From Chara braunii (lineage: Eukaryota; Streptophyta; Charophyceae; Charales; Characeae), in NCBI GenBank assembly GCA_003427395.1, contig BFEA01000221.1:824413-846722 (forward strand): a stretch of 22,310 nt of DNA, in the 5' to 3' direction. Positions 1-8,919 of the stretch are shown here, piece after piece. Both the position numbers and the translations under genes were made by a program. The stretch's first letter is position 1. Each line of letters opens with the position of its first letter. The notes under the pieces were generated by a model. It saw only the letters and a list, made by a program, of their open reading frames with translations, did not search any database and was not told the DNA's origin.

Positions 1-3
1 TTC

Positions 4-28
4 AAAAAAAAAAAAAAAAAAAAAAAAA
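4..28 (+). repeat. A25 tract, probable poly(A) tail of an upstream retroelement
   Basis: A run of 25 A directly precedes sequence that reads as LINE ORF2 coding sequence. A poly(A) run cannot belong to the inside of that ORF, so it is most likely the 3' tail of another retroelement whose body lies left of the window. The preceding TTC resembles the end of the LINE 3' UTR seen at 10679 on the minus strand (GTTTTC then A-run), but three bases are too few to assign it. Confidence 0.55.
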
Positions 29-29
29 G

Positions 30-1790
30 GGTTTCCTGCCAGATTGATTTATATGGCGAAATGCAATGGATTAAGAACGTCGTATTCACCCCACACATTC
101 CATGGAAAGCCCTGGCCTTAGAGAGGAGATAGCACGAATGGTCCCACCAGTCCTCCCTGGGACTGACCCAACCATGTGGTTGGTGAACCGACACTGGCCG
201 CTGCCCTGGAGGTCGTCTAACACACGGGACACAGATCGGCAGGCAGCTCGAAGGGACCTAAGCAAAGACCCCCTTGCTGACCAAGATGCTGGCCACCTGG
301 CGCCAGCTGCCCCTCCTCGACAAAGCTCCCCCTTAGCAATGGGAGGAAGTATACCGGCAGCCCCTGTTTGGGGACAACTAGCTCACCGACTCCCAAAGCC
401 GCGTCTTCTCTTGCTCTGAAGCTCCCTGGCAGGGGTGGGTGAAGCAGGGGCATCCTTAAAGTGGGGGACATTTGGGACCCAGCCCAAAAGGATTGGATCG
501 CAGAGCAGCAGCTGCGGGGGGAGGTAAAACACTGCCACAAACCTGGAGAAGCATTGGAAACACTCCTTTTTGCTGTACCCCTAGATGGGGTGCGGGTCCT
601 ACAGGAGGGCCCAACACTACAAGACAGTGACTGGGTCAGCATCCGAGACGAGGGGGACAAGGTAGGCAACGTGGTGACCATCAACCAAGAGGGGGAAGCA
701 CTAATCAGTTTATTCCAAAGACACTCTAACAGCCAACTTAACCTGATCCTCGAGGAGGACACGGTCCGGGTATCACCAAAAGAGTTGTTCCACATCCAGG
801 TCCTCAAGTGAGAATAACTTGGTCCTGGTCTGTACATGGCTTACCAACCAGACCAGACACACCGATCTCCCAATTGACATTGGACCTGGTCGGGTGGCGG
901 TGGACGACCCAAGCACCCAAGCAGAGAATAGCCACAAAACAGCTCCGCTCTCTCACCGTCAAAACCATGTACCGAATGCTGAGACCCCAGCTAAACCTAC
1001 AGGACCGGATAGAAGCACGCTGGATGTGAAATTTAAACATTAGCAAAGACAGCCAGCACAACATCAGATGGTTCAGAGCTAAACCTGCAGGACCGGCTAG
1101 ACCTGCGAAAGTCGCCTCTCCCTGTAACGGCGAACACAGGTGCCTACTAACGAACAACTGCCTGATTGATCGGACCTCCCTAGAACAAAAAGGACTTGCG
1201 CTGCGCTGGTGCAACTTTTGCCAGAACGCCTTCCCAGCCTACAAGGGCCCAGATACCACCAAACACATCTTCCTCCAGTGCCACGGCTCAGGGCATACTC
1301 ACACTAGGCCCTCAAAATTGCAAAATCACAAATTGAGCGGCCGGATCGAGTCCTTGTAAAGGAACGACTGCATCTGGCCGCTCATTTTGCGATTTTCAGA
1401 TTTTATGATTTTGAATGCCTAGTTCTCAGTCTGGCTCTGGAGATGGTGGGACAGGATCTGGGACCAGCTTGACGCCTCCACTAGTTGGCCATGGGACTGG
1501 AAGGCTCTCCTGTATGAACGTTGGTGCTCGGACCAAGCCACAGGCTTCCCCCAGAACATGTTCAAAAAGAGGCTGGATAAAATCCATCCTTTGGGTCCCC
1601 TGGTGGAGGTGCTGCACCTACCAAATGGAAGGGGTGTGATCAGAGAGGGTCCTGAGTTCACAGAAGCTATCAAAACGCAAATACAAGCGGAAATCTTTTC
1701 ATGGGGAGCATCACAAGCTGGAAACCAGGTCCAGCGTCCCAGAAGGACATTCACAGCTTCAACAGGGATCTTTTTTGAGAAAAATTGAGA
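30..1790 (+). pseudogene. LINE 'A': decayed 3' half of an ORF2 (RT C-terminal region and Cys/His domain)
   Basis: Six-frame reading shows pieces, in three frames, that line up in order with the C-terminal part of the better preserved ORF2 at 17630-19116. The pieces include MQWIKN and PWKALAL (about 75-120), MWLVNRHWPLP (174-206), QWEEVYRQPLFG (about 338-373), GDIWDPAQKDW (about 464-500), LFAVPLD (569-589), YRMLRPQLNLQDRIEARW (about 970-1023), TSLEQKGLALRWCNFC (about 1170-1220) and TTKHIFLQC (about 1255-1281). After a MITE insertion come WLWRWWDRIW (about 1432-1462) and a last piece near TEAIKTQIQAE (about 1655-1690). The Cys/His pattern CxxC...H...C corresponds to the zinc-binding-like domain found after the RT in plant and algal LINEs. 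Frameshifts and stops are many, so this is an old, dead copy. The RT catalytic core is not in the window. Confidence 0.85.
1291..1425. mobile_element. MITE 1: foldback insertion inside LINE A
   Basis: The two halves form a long imperfect inverted repeat. The left arm runs from CACTAGGCCCTCAAAAT (1302) to GAGCGGCC (about 1335-1342); the right arm runs from GGCCGCTCATTTTGC (about 1376) to GCCTAGTT (1417-1424). TCA occurs on both sides (1288-1290 and 1426-1428; CTCA if four bases are counted). Removing the insert plus one TCA joins the interrupted LINE reading in frame (QCHGSVWLWRWWD), which matches the uninterrupted homologue at 18831. This supports real insertion boundaries. A 3-bp target duplication and a GGG start would fit PIF/Harbinger-type MITEs, but the extreme ends are not symmetrical (the left has about 11 extra bases), so the superfamily is uncertain. 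It has no coding capacity. Confidence 0.7.
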
Positions 1791-1825
1791 GGACCTCCCC
1801 CTGCTATGTCAGCAAAAACCAGTAG

Positions 1826-3090
1826 GGGTCAAATTTAGAAAAACACATAACCCCTGAAACAGACAAGCAGAACAATCCTGCCTCCATCATTGAAAGGAAG
1901 AACCTCAAGCTGATCCAGGTGGAGTTAGTGGCCGGTACCCGCCGAGATACTCGCCAATCGCATCTACCACCAACTTCCTCCATCCAAATCTCATCCGTCC
2001 TCCCAAACGCCATCCTCGTAGGGAACTCCAGAGGACCGTCTCAGCAGGGGCCGACCACCATCATCACCCTGAAATTCCTTGCCCCCACAAGAATTCCAAT
2101 CTCCGTCGTCAAAGAGGTGAACCAGCACTACCCAATGCCAATCGCGCCAGAGTTCTCCCTCATCAGCCGGTACCCATCAGACAGCTTAAGCTACCCAGCA
2201 CCAATCGCCTCTGATAAGAGATCCCCCTAGCCGGTACCCGTCGAGCAGCCCTATTCCATCCCCCTCTCCGCCCTTGCAAAGAATCATTTCATGCCGTTTG
2301 CCCCTGACTTCAAAACAAGTGCCCCCGAACTCCACAAGACGCTCCACTTGGCTATCCCGCGGAGCCCGCAAACACAATTACCATCAGAAGCCAAACTTTC
2401 CCCCAAAAGGGATTAGGCTAACCAGGACAGGTCAAATTCAGAAAAACATGTAACCCCTGAAACAAAAGCAGAAAAATCCTGCCTCCATCATCGAGAGGAG
2501 AAACCTTAAGCTGATCCAGGTGGAGTTAGTGACCAGTGGCCGGTACCCGCTGAGATACTCGGCGCCAATCGCCAGCAACTTCCTCCATCCAAATCTCATC
2601 TGTCCTCTCAAACTCCGTCCTCGTATAGAACTCCAGAGGACCTCATCTCAGCAGGGGCCGAGCACCATCATCACGCTGAAATTCCTTGCCCCCACAAGAA
2701 TTCCAGTCTCCGTCCTCAAGGAGGTGAACCAGCACTACCCAACGCCGATTGCGCCAGAGCTCGCCCTCATCAGCTGGTACCCATTAGACAGCCTAAACTA
2801 CCCAATGCCAATCGCATCTGATAAGGGCTCCCCCTAGCCGGTACCCATCGAGCAGCCCCCTCTCCGTCCTTGCAAAGAATTATTTCATGCCCCTTGCCCC
2901 TTACTTCAAAACAAGTCCCCCAAAACTCCCAAGATGCTCCACTTGGCCATCCCACGGAGCCCATGTTCAGAACCCAATCACCATCAGCGGCCAAAGACTC
3001 AAAGTACAACTAAAAACAAGGTAATTCTAGAGTAATTCGAGAATACCATTGAAAATTTTCTCCAGCAATATTCCCCCAGAAGGGATTAGG
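1826..3090 (+). repeat. Tandem duplication of a ~600-bp unit in the 3' UTR of LINE A
   Basis: Unit 1 (about 1826-2417) and unit 2 (about 2429-3090) align along their length with an offset of 600-603 bp. Landmarks in both are AACCCCTGAAAC, CCTGCCTCCATCAT, AAGCTGATCCAGGTGGAG, ATTCCTTGCCCCCACAAGAA and GGGATTAGG at the end. Unit 2 carries about 70 extra bases (2996-3066) just before that end. Each unit also holds short inner repeats around GCCGGTACCC and CCAATCGC. Both units contain ORFs of about 105 codons, but the encoded peptides differ at many positions while the DNA stays similar, so I do not call a gene. Position after LINE A coding remnants and before the LINE poly(A) end suggests it is 3' UTR. 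Confidence 0.75.
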
Positions 3091-3119
3091 GAACAGAAAG
3101 AGGGGGAAAAAAAAAACAA

Positions 3120-3249
3120 ACGCTGGACCCATTTTCCAGCAGGTGATGCTCCCCACCAATAGATGGAGCCTCCCCTGGGTGCTAGTGGTATCTGTGTTTA
3201 ATCAGTATCACTAGCACTACAGGGTGTGTCTTTTGAAAAAAAAAAAAAA
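3120..3249 (+). mobile_element. 3' terminal module and poly(A) end of LINE A
   Basis: This stretch ends in A14 (3236-3249) and matches the 3' ends of other LINE copies in the window (minus strand 10656-10792, plus strand about 20895-21036, minus strand about 21037-21150). Two stem-loops stand out. SL1 is GCTGGA (3122-3127) with TCCAGC (3135-3140). SL2 is GCTCC (3148-3152) with GGAGC (3165-3169). In LINEs the 3' end is what the reverse transcriptase recognises to prime; that this module does so is inference. It could equally be a SINE tail borrowed from the LINE. Confidence 0.7.
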
Positions 3250-3880
3250 TTCAGGAAATTCCAATCAGACGAGTAAACATTAAAACAAATATTTAGACCT
3301 CAGAATTAAAATCTGACTTTCAAACCTCGGAACAGGAAGATCATCCATGAAGTAAATTTCGATTTTACAAAATTACAAGTTTAAGATGATTTATCCGAAT
3401 TTAATGTAGCTAGCTGGATGTCCGACTTGTCTGGTCGAACAACTGGGGAGATGTCCTCCCGAGACAGTATGTCCGACCCTTCAAAAAAAAAAAAAAAAAA
3501 AAAAAAAGTGGGTTCTCCCTCACATGAGGTATATGCCACAAAATTTGTGGGTCATTTGAGCCCACAGAAAAAAAGATAAAAATCGCCGAAGATTTCTGTG
3601 TCAATTTCACCCAAGCGGTTGGGGTCAATTTCAATCACGCACCCCAACCTACCCCCCTAAAACCCCTTTTCCCCATGTTTTGCAATTTTATTTTATTTTT
3701 TGCTGAATTTTTTTTTATGGGGTTACCTCATGTAGCGCAGCCCCTCCCCATTTTTTTATTTTTTTTTTCGCTATTTATTTTGAAGAAAATGAGTTGTCCG
3801 GGATTCCGGACAACTCCCTCACCGGACGTCCAACGCAGACGTCTCCAGGAAACGTCTCCAATCGGACGTAACCTAGGAAT
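3250..3880. other. A/T-rich stretch without a recognisable gene
   Basis: No coding or homologous segment is visible. It holds an A25 tract (3483-3507), several T- and A-runs near 3690-3780, and a perfect hairpin at 3791-3816 (GAGTTGTCCGG, loop GATT, CCGGACAACTC). The A25 tract may mark the 3' end of another short retroelement, but no body could be recognised. Confidence 0.5.
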
Positions 3881-4975
3881 TTAGTATATTTACGATACGT
3901 CAATCGGTTTTTAGGGATGCACCAGGATACGGAGGAAATTTTGACCGATAATGGGGTAGAATTCCGGGGCGAAGTCTTGAGGAATCTGGTTGTACACAGC
4001 GTAGCTATTCGGAACAACGCACCCCACATGTCGCAATCCAACGGGCTGGTAGAAAATGCCAATAGGGTAATAAAGACTGCGCTACGACGCAATATCGCGG
4101 CACGGGACCCCTGGCCCTGGCCCGATATCGTAGATCACATCTTGGCAGTCCATCGAGGAACGCCCCACGAATGTACGGCCCTAAGCCCATTTCAATTAAG
4201 AACCAATAGCGTGGCTTGTGTTTCGATACCGAGCCTCCCGAACGAATCTTCGTTGAACCGACGGCCCACGAGGGCCACGGTTCGAGGCAAGGCTAAGCGA
4301 CACCTGGAACTGATGGAGAGGTCCCTGCCCCGGTTAGCCCGAAAGCGCTAGAAAATGACCGAGTTGGCCCACGGCCGGCAGGTCCGTAGTTACGAGGCCC
4401 GGAACGGGAACGCGGGTCCTCGGCCCCAGTACAAATTAGGGGACCTGGTGCAGGTAAGGAAATTTGCTCTCCAGGGTAAGATAGCACCACGATTCTTCGG
4501 GAGATTCCGGGTGGTCGAGCTTGGACCGAAAGGAGTGAACACCGTGCGTCTCGTGTGGGAGGTCTCGGGAAGCCGATCGGCGCGCCCGATCGTTCGCCAC
4601 GTGTCTTACCTACGACCCCTCCCTTCCTCCCCATCTCCTGCGCCATCTTTTTCTTCGGAAGAAGACGACGACTCTCCACTGCCATCTTCTTCCCTTGCAT
4701 CTCTTTCCTTATCCCCTACTTCGTCCCACCATCATCGCCATGAGCTTTCTCGCGGAGCGAGCCCTCGGCGACCATCTCTTGACGCCAAGGGGTTACATCT
4801 CGGCGATTTGGCAGGTTCATCATCCACGGTTCAATCTGGATCTTCTACGACTGGCGCAATTCTTCTGCACTTCGGGAGTGTACGCAGCGGCCGAGTTCCA
4901 ATTCGCGGGCAGTTCTCAGGCGGTCGTGCTGGCAGAAGTGGTGGCCGTTCATCGGCGGTCAGCCCCGGGGATTAG
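3881..4975 (+). pseudogene. Ty3/gypsy-like integrase, C-terminal part of pol (interrupted)
   Basis: The frame from about 3881 contains LTDNGVEF (the second catalytic Asp of the integrase DDE triad) and SQSNGLVENANR, in which the Glu is the third member, about 35 residues later as in the retroviral-type integrase core. The first Asp and all of protease, RT and RNase H are missing, so the copy is 5'-truncated. After PWPDIVDHILAVHRGTP, a normal integrase end region, a TAG at 4349-4351 interrupts the frame. The same frame then continues with YKLGDLVQVRKF and FGRFRVVEL, an SH3-like C-terminal integrase domain, and becomes Ser/Pro-rich and uninformative after about 4620 to the stop at 4975. No chromodomain is seen. 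The integrase would insert element cDNA in the nucleus; this copy cannot act alone. Confidence 0.8.
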
Positions 4976-5381
4976 CCACGTATCCACGGTCGTCGGCTTC
5001 AGCGAGGATATCAGTACGGTCAATGCGCTAAGGCATACAGCCATCCAGACATCATTAAGGGACTCGGAGTGGGCGCAACAACTGTCGACGGAGTGGAACC
5101 ACTGGAGTTCGCCAGCGCGCAAAAGAGACGAAATCGTGGCCGGGAAACGACAGCTGGAGTTCGCCAGCGCGGCAAATTTGTCGATCACCGACGATCCGGC
5201 CCGCGATCCCGATCCGCCTAAGCCTGAGGATGGAGAACAGGCCGAGACTTCGAGCGCACCGGCAGGACGACGACAAAGCCGATCCCCCTCCCCCTCCGCC
5301 TCCGACCGTCCATCAGTTCGAGCCTGTACTGATACGGGGCATCGGGCTTCGTCCCCGGTCGTTATCCCGCTGTCCCCTTGA
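4740..5381 (+). CDS. Unrecognised ORF downstream of gypsy-like integrase (214 aa from ATG 4740)
   Basis: An open frame beginning MSFLAERALGDHLL overlaps the Ser/Pro-rich tail of the integrase frame and runs to 5381. The first ~130 residues have a mixed, protein-like composition (for example RFNLDLLRLAQFF and STEWNHWSSPARKRDE). The last ~60 are Asp/Pro/Ser/Arg-rich and low complexity. I do not recognise a family. Position directly after pol suggests an extra element-encoded protein, as some gypsy elements carry a third ORF, but no signal peptide or membrane segment marks it as envelope-like. The alternative is chance open frame in GC-rich DNA. Confidence 0.4.
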   Translation: MSFLAERALGDHLLTPRGYISAIWQVHHPRFNLDLLRLAQFFCTSGVYAAAEFQFAGSSQAVVLAEVVAVHRRSAPGISHVSTVVGFSEDISTVNALRHTAIQTSLRDSEWAQQLSTEWNHWSSPARKRDEIVAGKRQLEFASAANLSITDDPARDPDPPKPEDGEQAETSSAPAGRRQSRSPSPSASDRPSVRACTDTGHRASSPVVIPLSP

Positions 5382-5859
5382 CTACCTCACCCTCCATCAA
5401 ATCACCACCCGTGTCACCTTCCCCCGTAACCCCTTCCCCATCGACACCTTCCGATTCTTCTACACCACTCGCCTCGTTGTTACCATTCACCCCCATCCCT
5501 CGACCCGATGCGCCCTCCCCGATTTCTACCTCCATACCCTTCTCCTTAGTGCCGCGTGGCGAGGCCACAATATGATTGAGGTTTATTGCATGATTACGGG
5601 GACTATCCCCGCATGCGAAAATCACGATCATTTTCGCGCGGCACTCTTCCGCACCTTTACCACCCTGTATCCCGACTACCTCGCCTCTCTCTCGCACACT
5701 GGTAATTGCTTCCCCCGTTTCCACCGGATCGTTCGTTACCAGGAGCTCCCAGAAACAGTAGCCCAGGTGGAACGATTCTTACCCCCGCTTCCGATTAACC
5801 CTTCCCCTTGCCATGCCCCCATGTACCATCTCCCCTTCCCCCTTCCTGGTGGACACTGA
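5230..5859 (+). CDS. Unrecognised ORF, 209 aa, following the previous ORF
   Basis: This frame overlaps the end of the preceding ORF by about 150 nt. It opens with a proline run (PPPPPPP near residue 19) and continues with a globular-looking region, for example AAWRGHNMIEVYCMITG, CENHDHFRAALFRTF and LPETVAQVERFLPPL, ending at 5859. The middle (about 5380-5560) is Thr/Pro/Ser-rich in all three frames. It may be the second half of one post-pol gene whose frame was broken near 5300, since the compositional pattern (globular, low-complexity linker, globular) runs across both ORFs. Function unknown. Confidence 0.35.
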   Translation: MENRPRLRAHRQDDDKADPPPPPPPTVHQFEPVLIRGIGLRPRSLSRCPLDYLTLHQITTRVTFPRNPFPIDTFRFFYTTRLVVTIHPHPSTRCALPDFYLHTLLLSAAWRGHNMIEVYCMITGTIPACENHDHFRAALFRTFTTLYPDYLASLSHTGNCFPRFHRIVRYQELPETVAQVERFLPPLPINPSPCHAPMYHLPFPLPGGH

Positions 5860-7696
5860 TGATCGGTGATCGGTGGATTGATGTGCGTGCCACGGCGATG
5901 GCACAAATAATCCCCTCCTTGGATTGATGAGAGCCCTCCTGAGGAAATTGTAGGACAGAGCTTACATGCCACGTTGGATGATGTCCACACTCCTTCACAC
6001 GGTAGGTGGCGATGAGAAGCTCAGTGTGTCGATCGATTAGAGAAATCGACACGTGTCAAGATTCAAGCAAGCAAGAGCTTGCTTAAGATTGGAACCCCCT
6101 GGGCGTTGTCGAGCGCATCGGTCCGGCACCGCACGGGGCAGCGCGGGACCCTCTCGGCCGCGTCACGCAGGAGTTGGTCTAAATCCTCGTCGCGAATATA
6201 CATGTAGCTTCTGCAAGCCGCTCCGGTCGAGTGCGCCAGCCATACCTCTCGCGAGCCCCTACGACAGGACAGGGCCTACGCGAGGCACGACTTACCTCCA
6301 CCTTACTGTCGATGCCATCCTCCGCACGTACGCACAGGTCATCGGCAAGTGCACCAATCACGAGACATAATCCTTTTAATCCTATCTTAATTAGAAAAAC
6401 AAAAATCTGGTCGGCAACTATGCCGACTTTCACAACCATCAATAAAAAAAAAGATCACGCGCGCCTCAAATCGCCGCGCCCACACACTCTTTATTCTTGT
6501 CAACCATCCAGTCAACGTAAACCACAGATACTGTCGTGCCTCTCGCGGTATACTTAGAACTTCAAACCAAACTATTCCTGTCGTCTGCAAAAAACAGGTC
6601 GGATACCCTTGTAAGGGTATTTGCACCGACAGCGTCACATATGTGACGAACCGATTTCCGCACCACGCGATTTTCTGTGCGGTAGCGACGAGGGGTCCTA
6701 AGCTGGGAAGGATGGGCCAATTACGGGAGATTGGGATGGAGGGGAAATTGCATCGGTGTCCTCGCTTCTTCATCTTTTTGCGTCGGTTCCCTTTTGGATG
6801 GCTGTGTTTGGCCCCGGGCAGGTCCCGGGACGATCGATTGGTTGATTGGTTGTGTGAATGGCGCACCGTCGTGCGAGCGAACAATAAATGTTGATGTCGC
6901 TTCTTTTGTTTCGGATTTGGACTTTTGGGCGCGGACATCGCGCGGGGAATTCTGCTTCGTTTTGAATTTTCTTTTTGAATTCTTTTTCCGATTTTGCCTA
7001 GCCCTGATGGCTCTCGGAATTTCGGATTTCCTTTTCGGAGTTTGTGCTTTTTGCTTTTCCGCATTAGATAGGAATTTAGGAATTTTGCAATTAGGACTTT
7101 CTTTTGCCACACGACGCTTTTTTTTTGTTTACGCGCTCCTTTTTGCGGCTGCAATGGAACTCTGATTAGTCGGCACCTTTAATCGGGTGTGTAACTGTAA
7201 TATTGGGTGGGCGCCATTGTAACTGTATCCTTTCTTCTTGTACTTCGTCTTTCTCGCTCTCGCTTTTTCTTGCTGTGTCTAGTCAACCCGCGCACTGCAT
7301 GCTCGGATCGATGCGCGGAGCGAGGCTACATCCCCCACGCCGCGGCCCGGCCATGCAGAATGCAGGCGCTCCCTCTCTAATCTTCTTTCTAAGTCCCTGT
7401 AATTCCGTGTTCTTCGCGCATGCCGGCACGCTGTAAATTCCGGTTGCGCGATTAGATAACTCTCTTAACCAGCTAAGTGGAAGCTCGGGGTAGCGCGATC
7501 AGTGAGGGTCGGCTCACGAGCGAAGTAAAAGGTGAGTTGCAGTGGAAGTCGGGCAACCCGACGAGCTGGTGCCAAACGCGCAGGGGTTGACGCGGGCCAC
7601 GACGGACTGTGGGCGCGGGCGAACCTGACGGGTGCGGGAGGACTAAGCGGGGTGACGATTTCGTGGGTTGGTGCACGACAACGGACTGTCCGCATC
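5860..7696. other. Non-coding stretch with several short palindromes
   Basis: No gene is supported. Open frames exist on both strands around 6390-7165 but have biased composition (Lys/Arg/Ser-rich on minus, Phe-rich on plus) caused by T/G-rich DNA. The stretch holds inverted repeats at 6026-6052 (GTGTCGAT...ATCGACAC), 6069-6084 (AAGCAAG AG CTTGCTT), 6598-6630 and 6634-6647. If the 3' LTR proposed at 7724 is real, this is the long untranslated region between pol-distal ORFs and the LTR of the same element. Confidence 0.45.
6598..6647. other. Stem-loop plus adjacent perfect palindrome
   Basis: ATACCCTT (6603-6610) pairs with AAGGGTAT (6613-6620) across a 2-nt gap. The outer GTCGG (6598-6602) pairs with CCGAC (6626-6630), leaving TTGCA bulged on one side. 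Three bases later GTCACATATGTGAC (6634-6647) is a perfect 14-bp palindrome. Whether these are protein-binding sites or RNA structure cannot be told from the sequence. Confidence 0.6.
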
Positions 7697-7722
7697 AGAG
7701 AGAGAGAGAGAGGAAGAGGGAG
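7697..7722 (+). promoter_or_regulatory. Possible polypurine tract
   Basis: A run of 26 purines (an AG repeat followed by GGAAGAGGGAG) lies one base before TGAGG, the start of the candidate LTR. In gypsy elements a polypurine tract just upstream of the 3' LTR primes plus-strand synthesis. The AG microsatellite character is a simpler explanation that I cannot exclude. Confidence 0.3.
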
Positions 7723-7780
7723 CTGAGGTTGATGGACGCGGATTTGCTGTTTCCTTTGTCTTTTCCCCTCTTTGCTTTTG

Positions 7781-7788
7781 TATATAAA
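7781..7788 (+). promoter_or_regulatory. TATA box-like motif
   Basis: TATATAAA in a TTTTGTATATAAATTTT context, the best core-promoter-like motif in this part of the window. If the surrounding LTR call holds, it would be the U3 promoter of the element. Confidence 0.35.
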
Positions 7789-8104
7789 TTTTGATCTCGG
7801 ATCAGGGCGATTCGCCCGTTTTTGTTTTCGGAATCTTGCCTTGTGCTGAATGACTGGATGAATGGATGTTATGTTTGTTTGTTTTTCCTTATGCCTGATC
7901 TTTGCCTTTGCTTGTTGTCTTGACACCCTCATGAGCATAGTGGAAAATTCACTATTGATGTCTGCCCTTTTTTTTTTTATCTGCTGCTGTACTGCGAATG
8001 CATAGTAGCACCTTGCATATTCAGGGATGATTGCATGCAAGTCATGGGATGATTAGATGATCGGGTGGTTGTTGCCCAGAAAACGGCGGACACCTCGCGG
8101 GGAT

Positions 8105-8302
8105 GCGTGTAAGCGCGATCCGATCTGCGCCCTTACACGCGTCCACGCGCGTCGATTCGTAACCACCCACACATGAAAAGGACTAACGATCGTGGGGATA
8201 TTGATTGATTGGATGTGTTCAGTGGCCATTCTGCGGCCACAACGAAGCGAGCGTCCCGTATGAACACGTGTAAGTGCGATCCAATTCGCGCAGTTTACAC
8301 GT
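8105..8302. repeat. Two related hairpins about 160 bp apart
   Basis: Copy 1 has GCGTGTAAG (8105-8113) pairing with CTTACACGC (8132-8140). Copy 2 has ACGTGTAA (8266-8273) pairing with TTACACGT (8295-8302). Both share the loop sequence pattern GCGATCC-AT--GCGC. The repeat spacing and conserved arms suggest duplicated regulatory or structural motifs in the candidate LTR; the role is unknown. Confidence 0.55.
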
Positions 8303-8427
8303 ACTCACACGAGGTGATCACAAGTGTCGAATATCGGGGCCGACACATAATTCAAGAATGCCGAGCTCGAAAATTCCTCAGTCGAGCGACCACGCGCTAA
8401 GGAATTCCGCGGCTCCACCATGACAGG

Positions 8428-8919
8428 ATGACGCGCTCGAGAGACTCAGACTCGTCGTGGGATCCGGAGTACTTCACCCCTTGGATAGAAGAGTGCCTCC
8501 GACAGAGGTTCCCCTGTTTAACCGAGAATCGACTGTGTCCTAGGGAGTTCCATTGTGCCACAACCAACGATCCGCGGTGCCCCGATTTCCCCACTTCTGA
8601 CCACACGCACTACTTTATTTCCCTCGGTTTTGTCGTTATTTCCATTAACTTCCCTCCCTTCCGTCTTCTTCTCCCATATCATCAACTCAAGGTCGTCCCG
8701 TGGAACGCCATAGCCACATATTGGCCCCGCACGCCCTGCGGGAATTGCCGGCGACGCGGCAACCAGAGAACCCCGGAAACCAAAGGGCCTAACCCGAATA
8801 CGCGACGACAGTCGCCACGTGGCTGCCCCCAAAGGCCCGACTCATCGGGATCACAGCCCTTCGGGTCAGACCTGGCCTTGAACCATCGCCCCCAAAATAG
8901 ACGAAGTGGACGACCTTGA
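8428..8919 (+). CDS. Doubtful ORF of 163 aa, unrecognised
   Basis: The open frame begins MTRSRDSDSSWDPEYF and runs to 8919. The first ~45 residues look protein-like (for example TPWIEECLRQRFPCL). The second half is rich in Arg, Asn and Pro and looks like translated GC-rich noncoding DNA. No family is recognised, and no upstream signal decides the start. It lies about 50 bp after the proposed LTR end, so it could be flanking genomic sequence or part of an unrelated remnant. Confidence 0.2.
   Translation: MTRSRDSDSSWDPEYFTPWIEECLRQRFPCLTENRLCPREFHCATTNDPRCPDFPTSDHTHYFISLGFVVISINFPPFRLLLPYHQLKVVPWNAIATYWPRTPCGNCRRRGNQRTPETKGPNPNTRRQSPRGCPQRPDSSGSQPFGSDLALNHRPQNRRSGRP

Larger units (their letters stand above)
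7724..8380 (+). mobile_element. Candidate 3' LTR of the gypsy-like element
   Basis: The segment starts TGAGG and ends CCTCA (8376-8380), giving TG...CA termini with a 5-bp inverted match. It follows a purine tract and contains a good TATA box at 7781-7788 (TATATAAA). It lies on the correct strand, about 3 kb after the integrase. Against it: the 5' LTR is not in the window, so no second copy or target duplication can confirm the ends, and the distance to pol is long. Inside are two related hairpins at 8105-8140 and 8266-8302. Confidence 0.3.

Noticed and set aside
217-837. 206-codon open frame on the minus strand
   Set aside because: It is the antisense of LINE A ORF2 remnants, which are recognisable on the plus strand.
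1826-2837. Two similar ORFs of 105 codons in the tandem units as a duplicated gene
   Set aside because: The peptides differ at many positions and at their N-terminal parts by frame, while the DNA stays alike, so there is no sign of protein-level constraint.
3645-3675. CCCCCCTAAAACCCC resembles an algal or plant telomere unit
   Set aside because: Only one unit is present and the neighbours do not repeat; chance in a C-rich and A-rich stretch is enough.
6387-7154. 255-codon Lys/Arg-rich open frame on the minus strand
   Set aside because: The composition follows from T/G-rich DNA on the plus strand; there is no motif, and it overlaps hairpins and other frames of similar length.
7500-7620. Possible pol III gene (A-box-like TAGCGCGATCAGTGAGGG)
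   Set aside because: No B box at a suitable distance, no cloverleaf and no terminator were found. No tRNA elsewhere either.
8101-8302. Repeated hairpins as a CRISPR-like array
   Set aside because: There are only two diverged copies, in eukaryotic DNA, and no regular spacer pattern.
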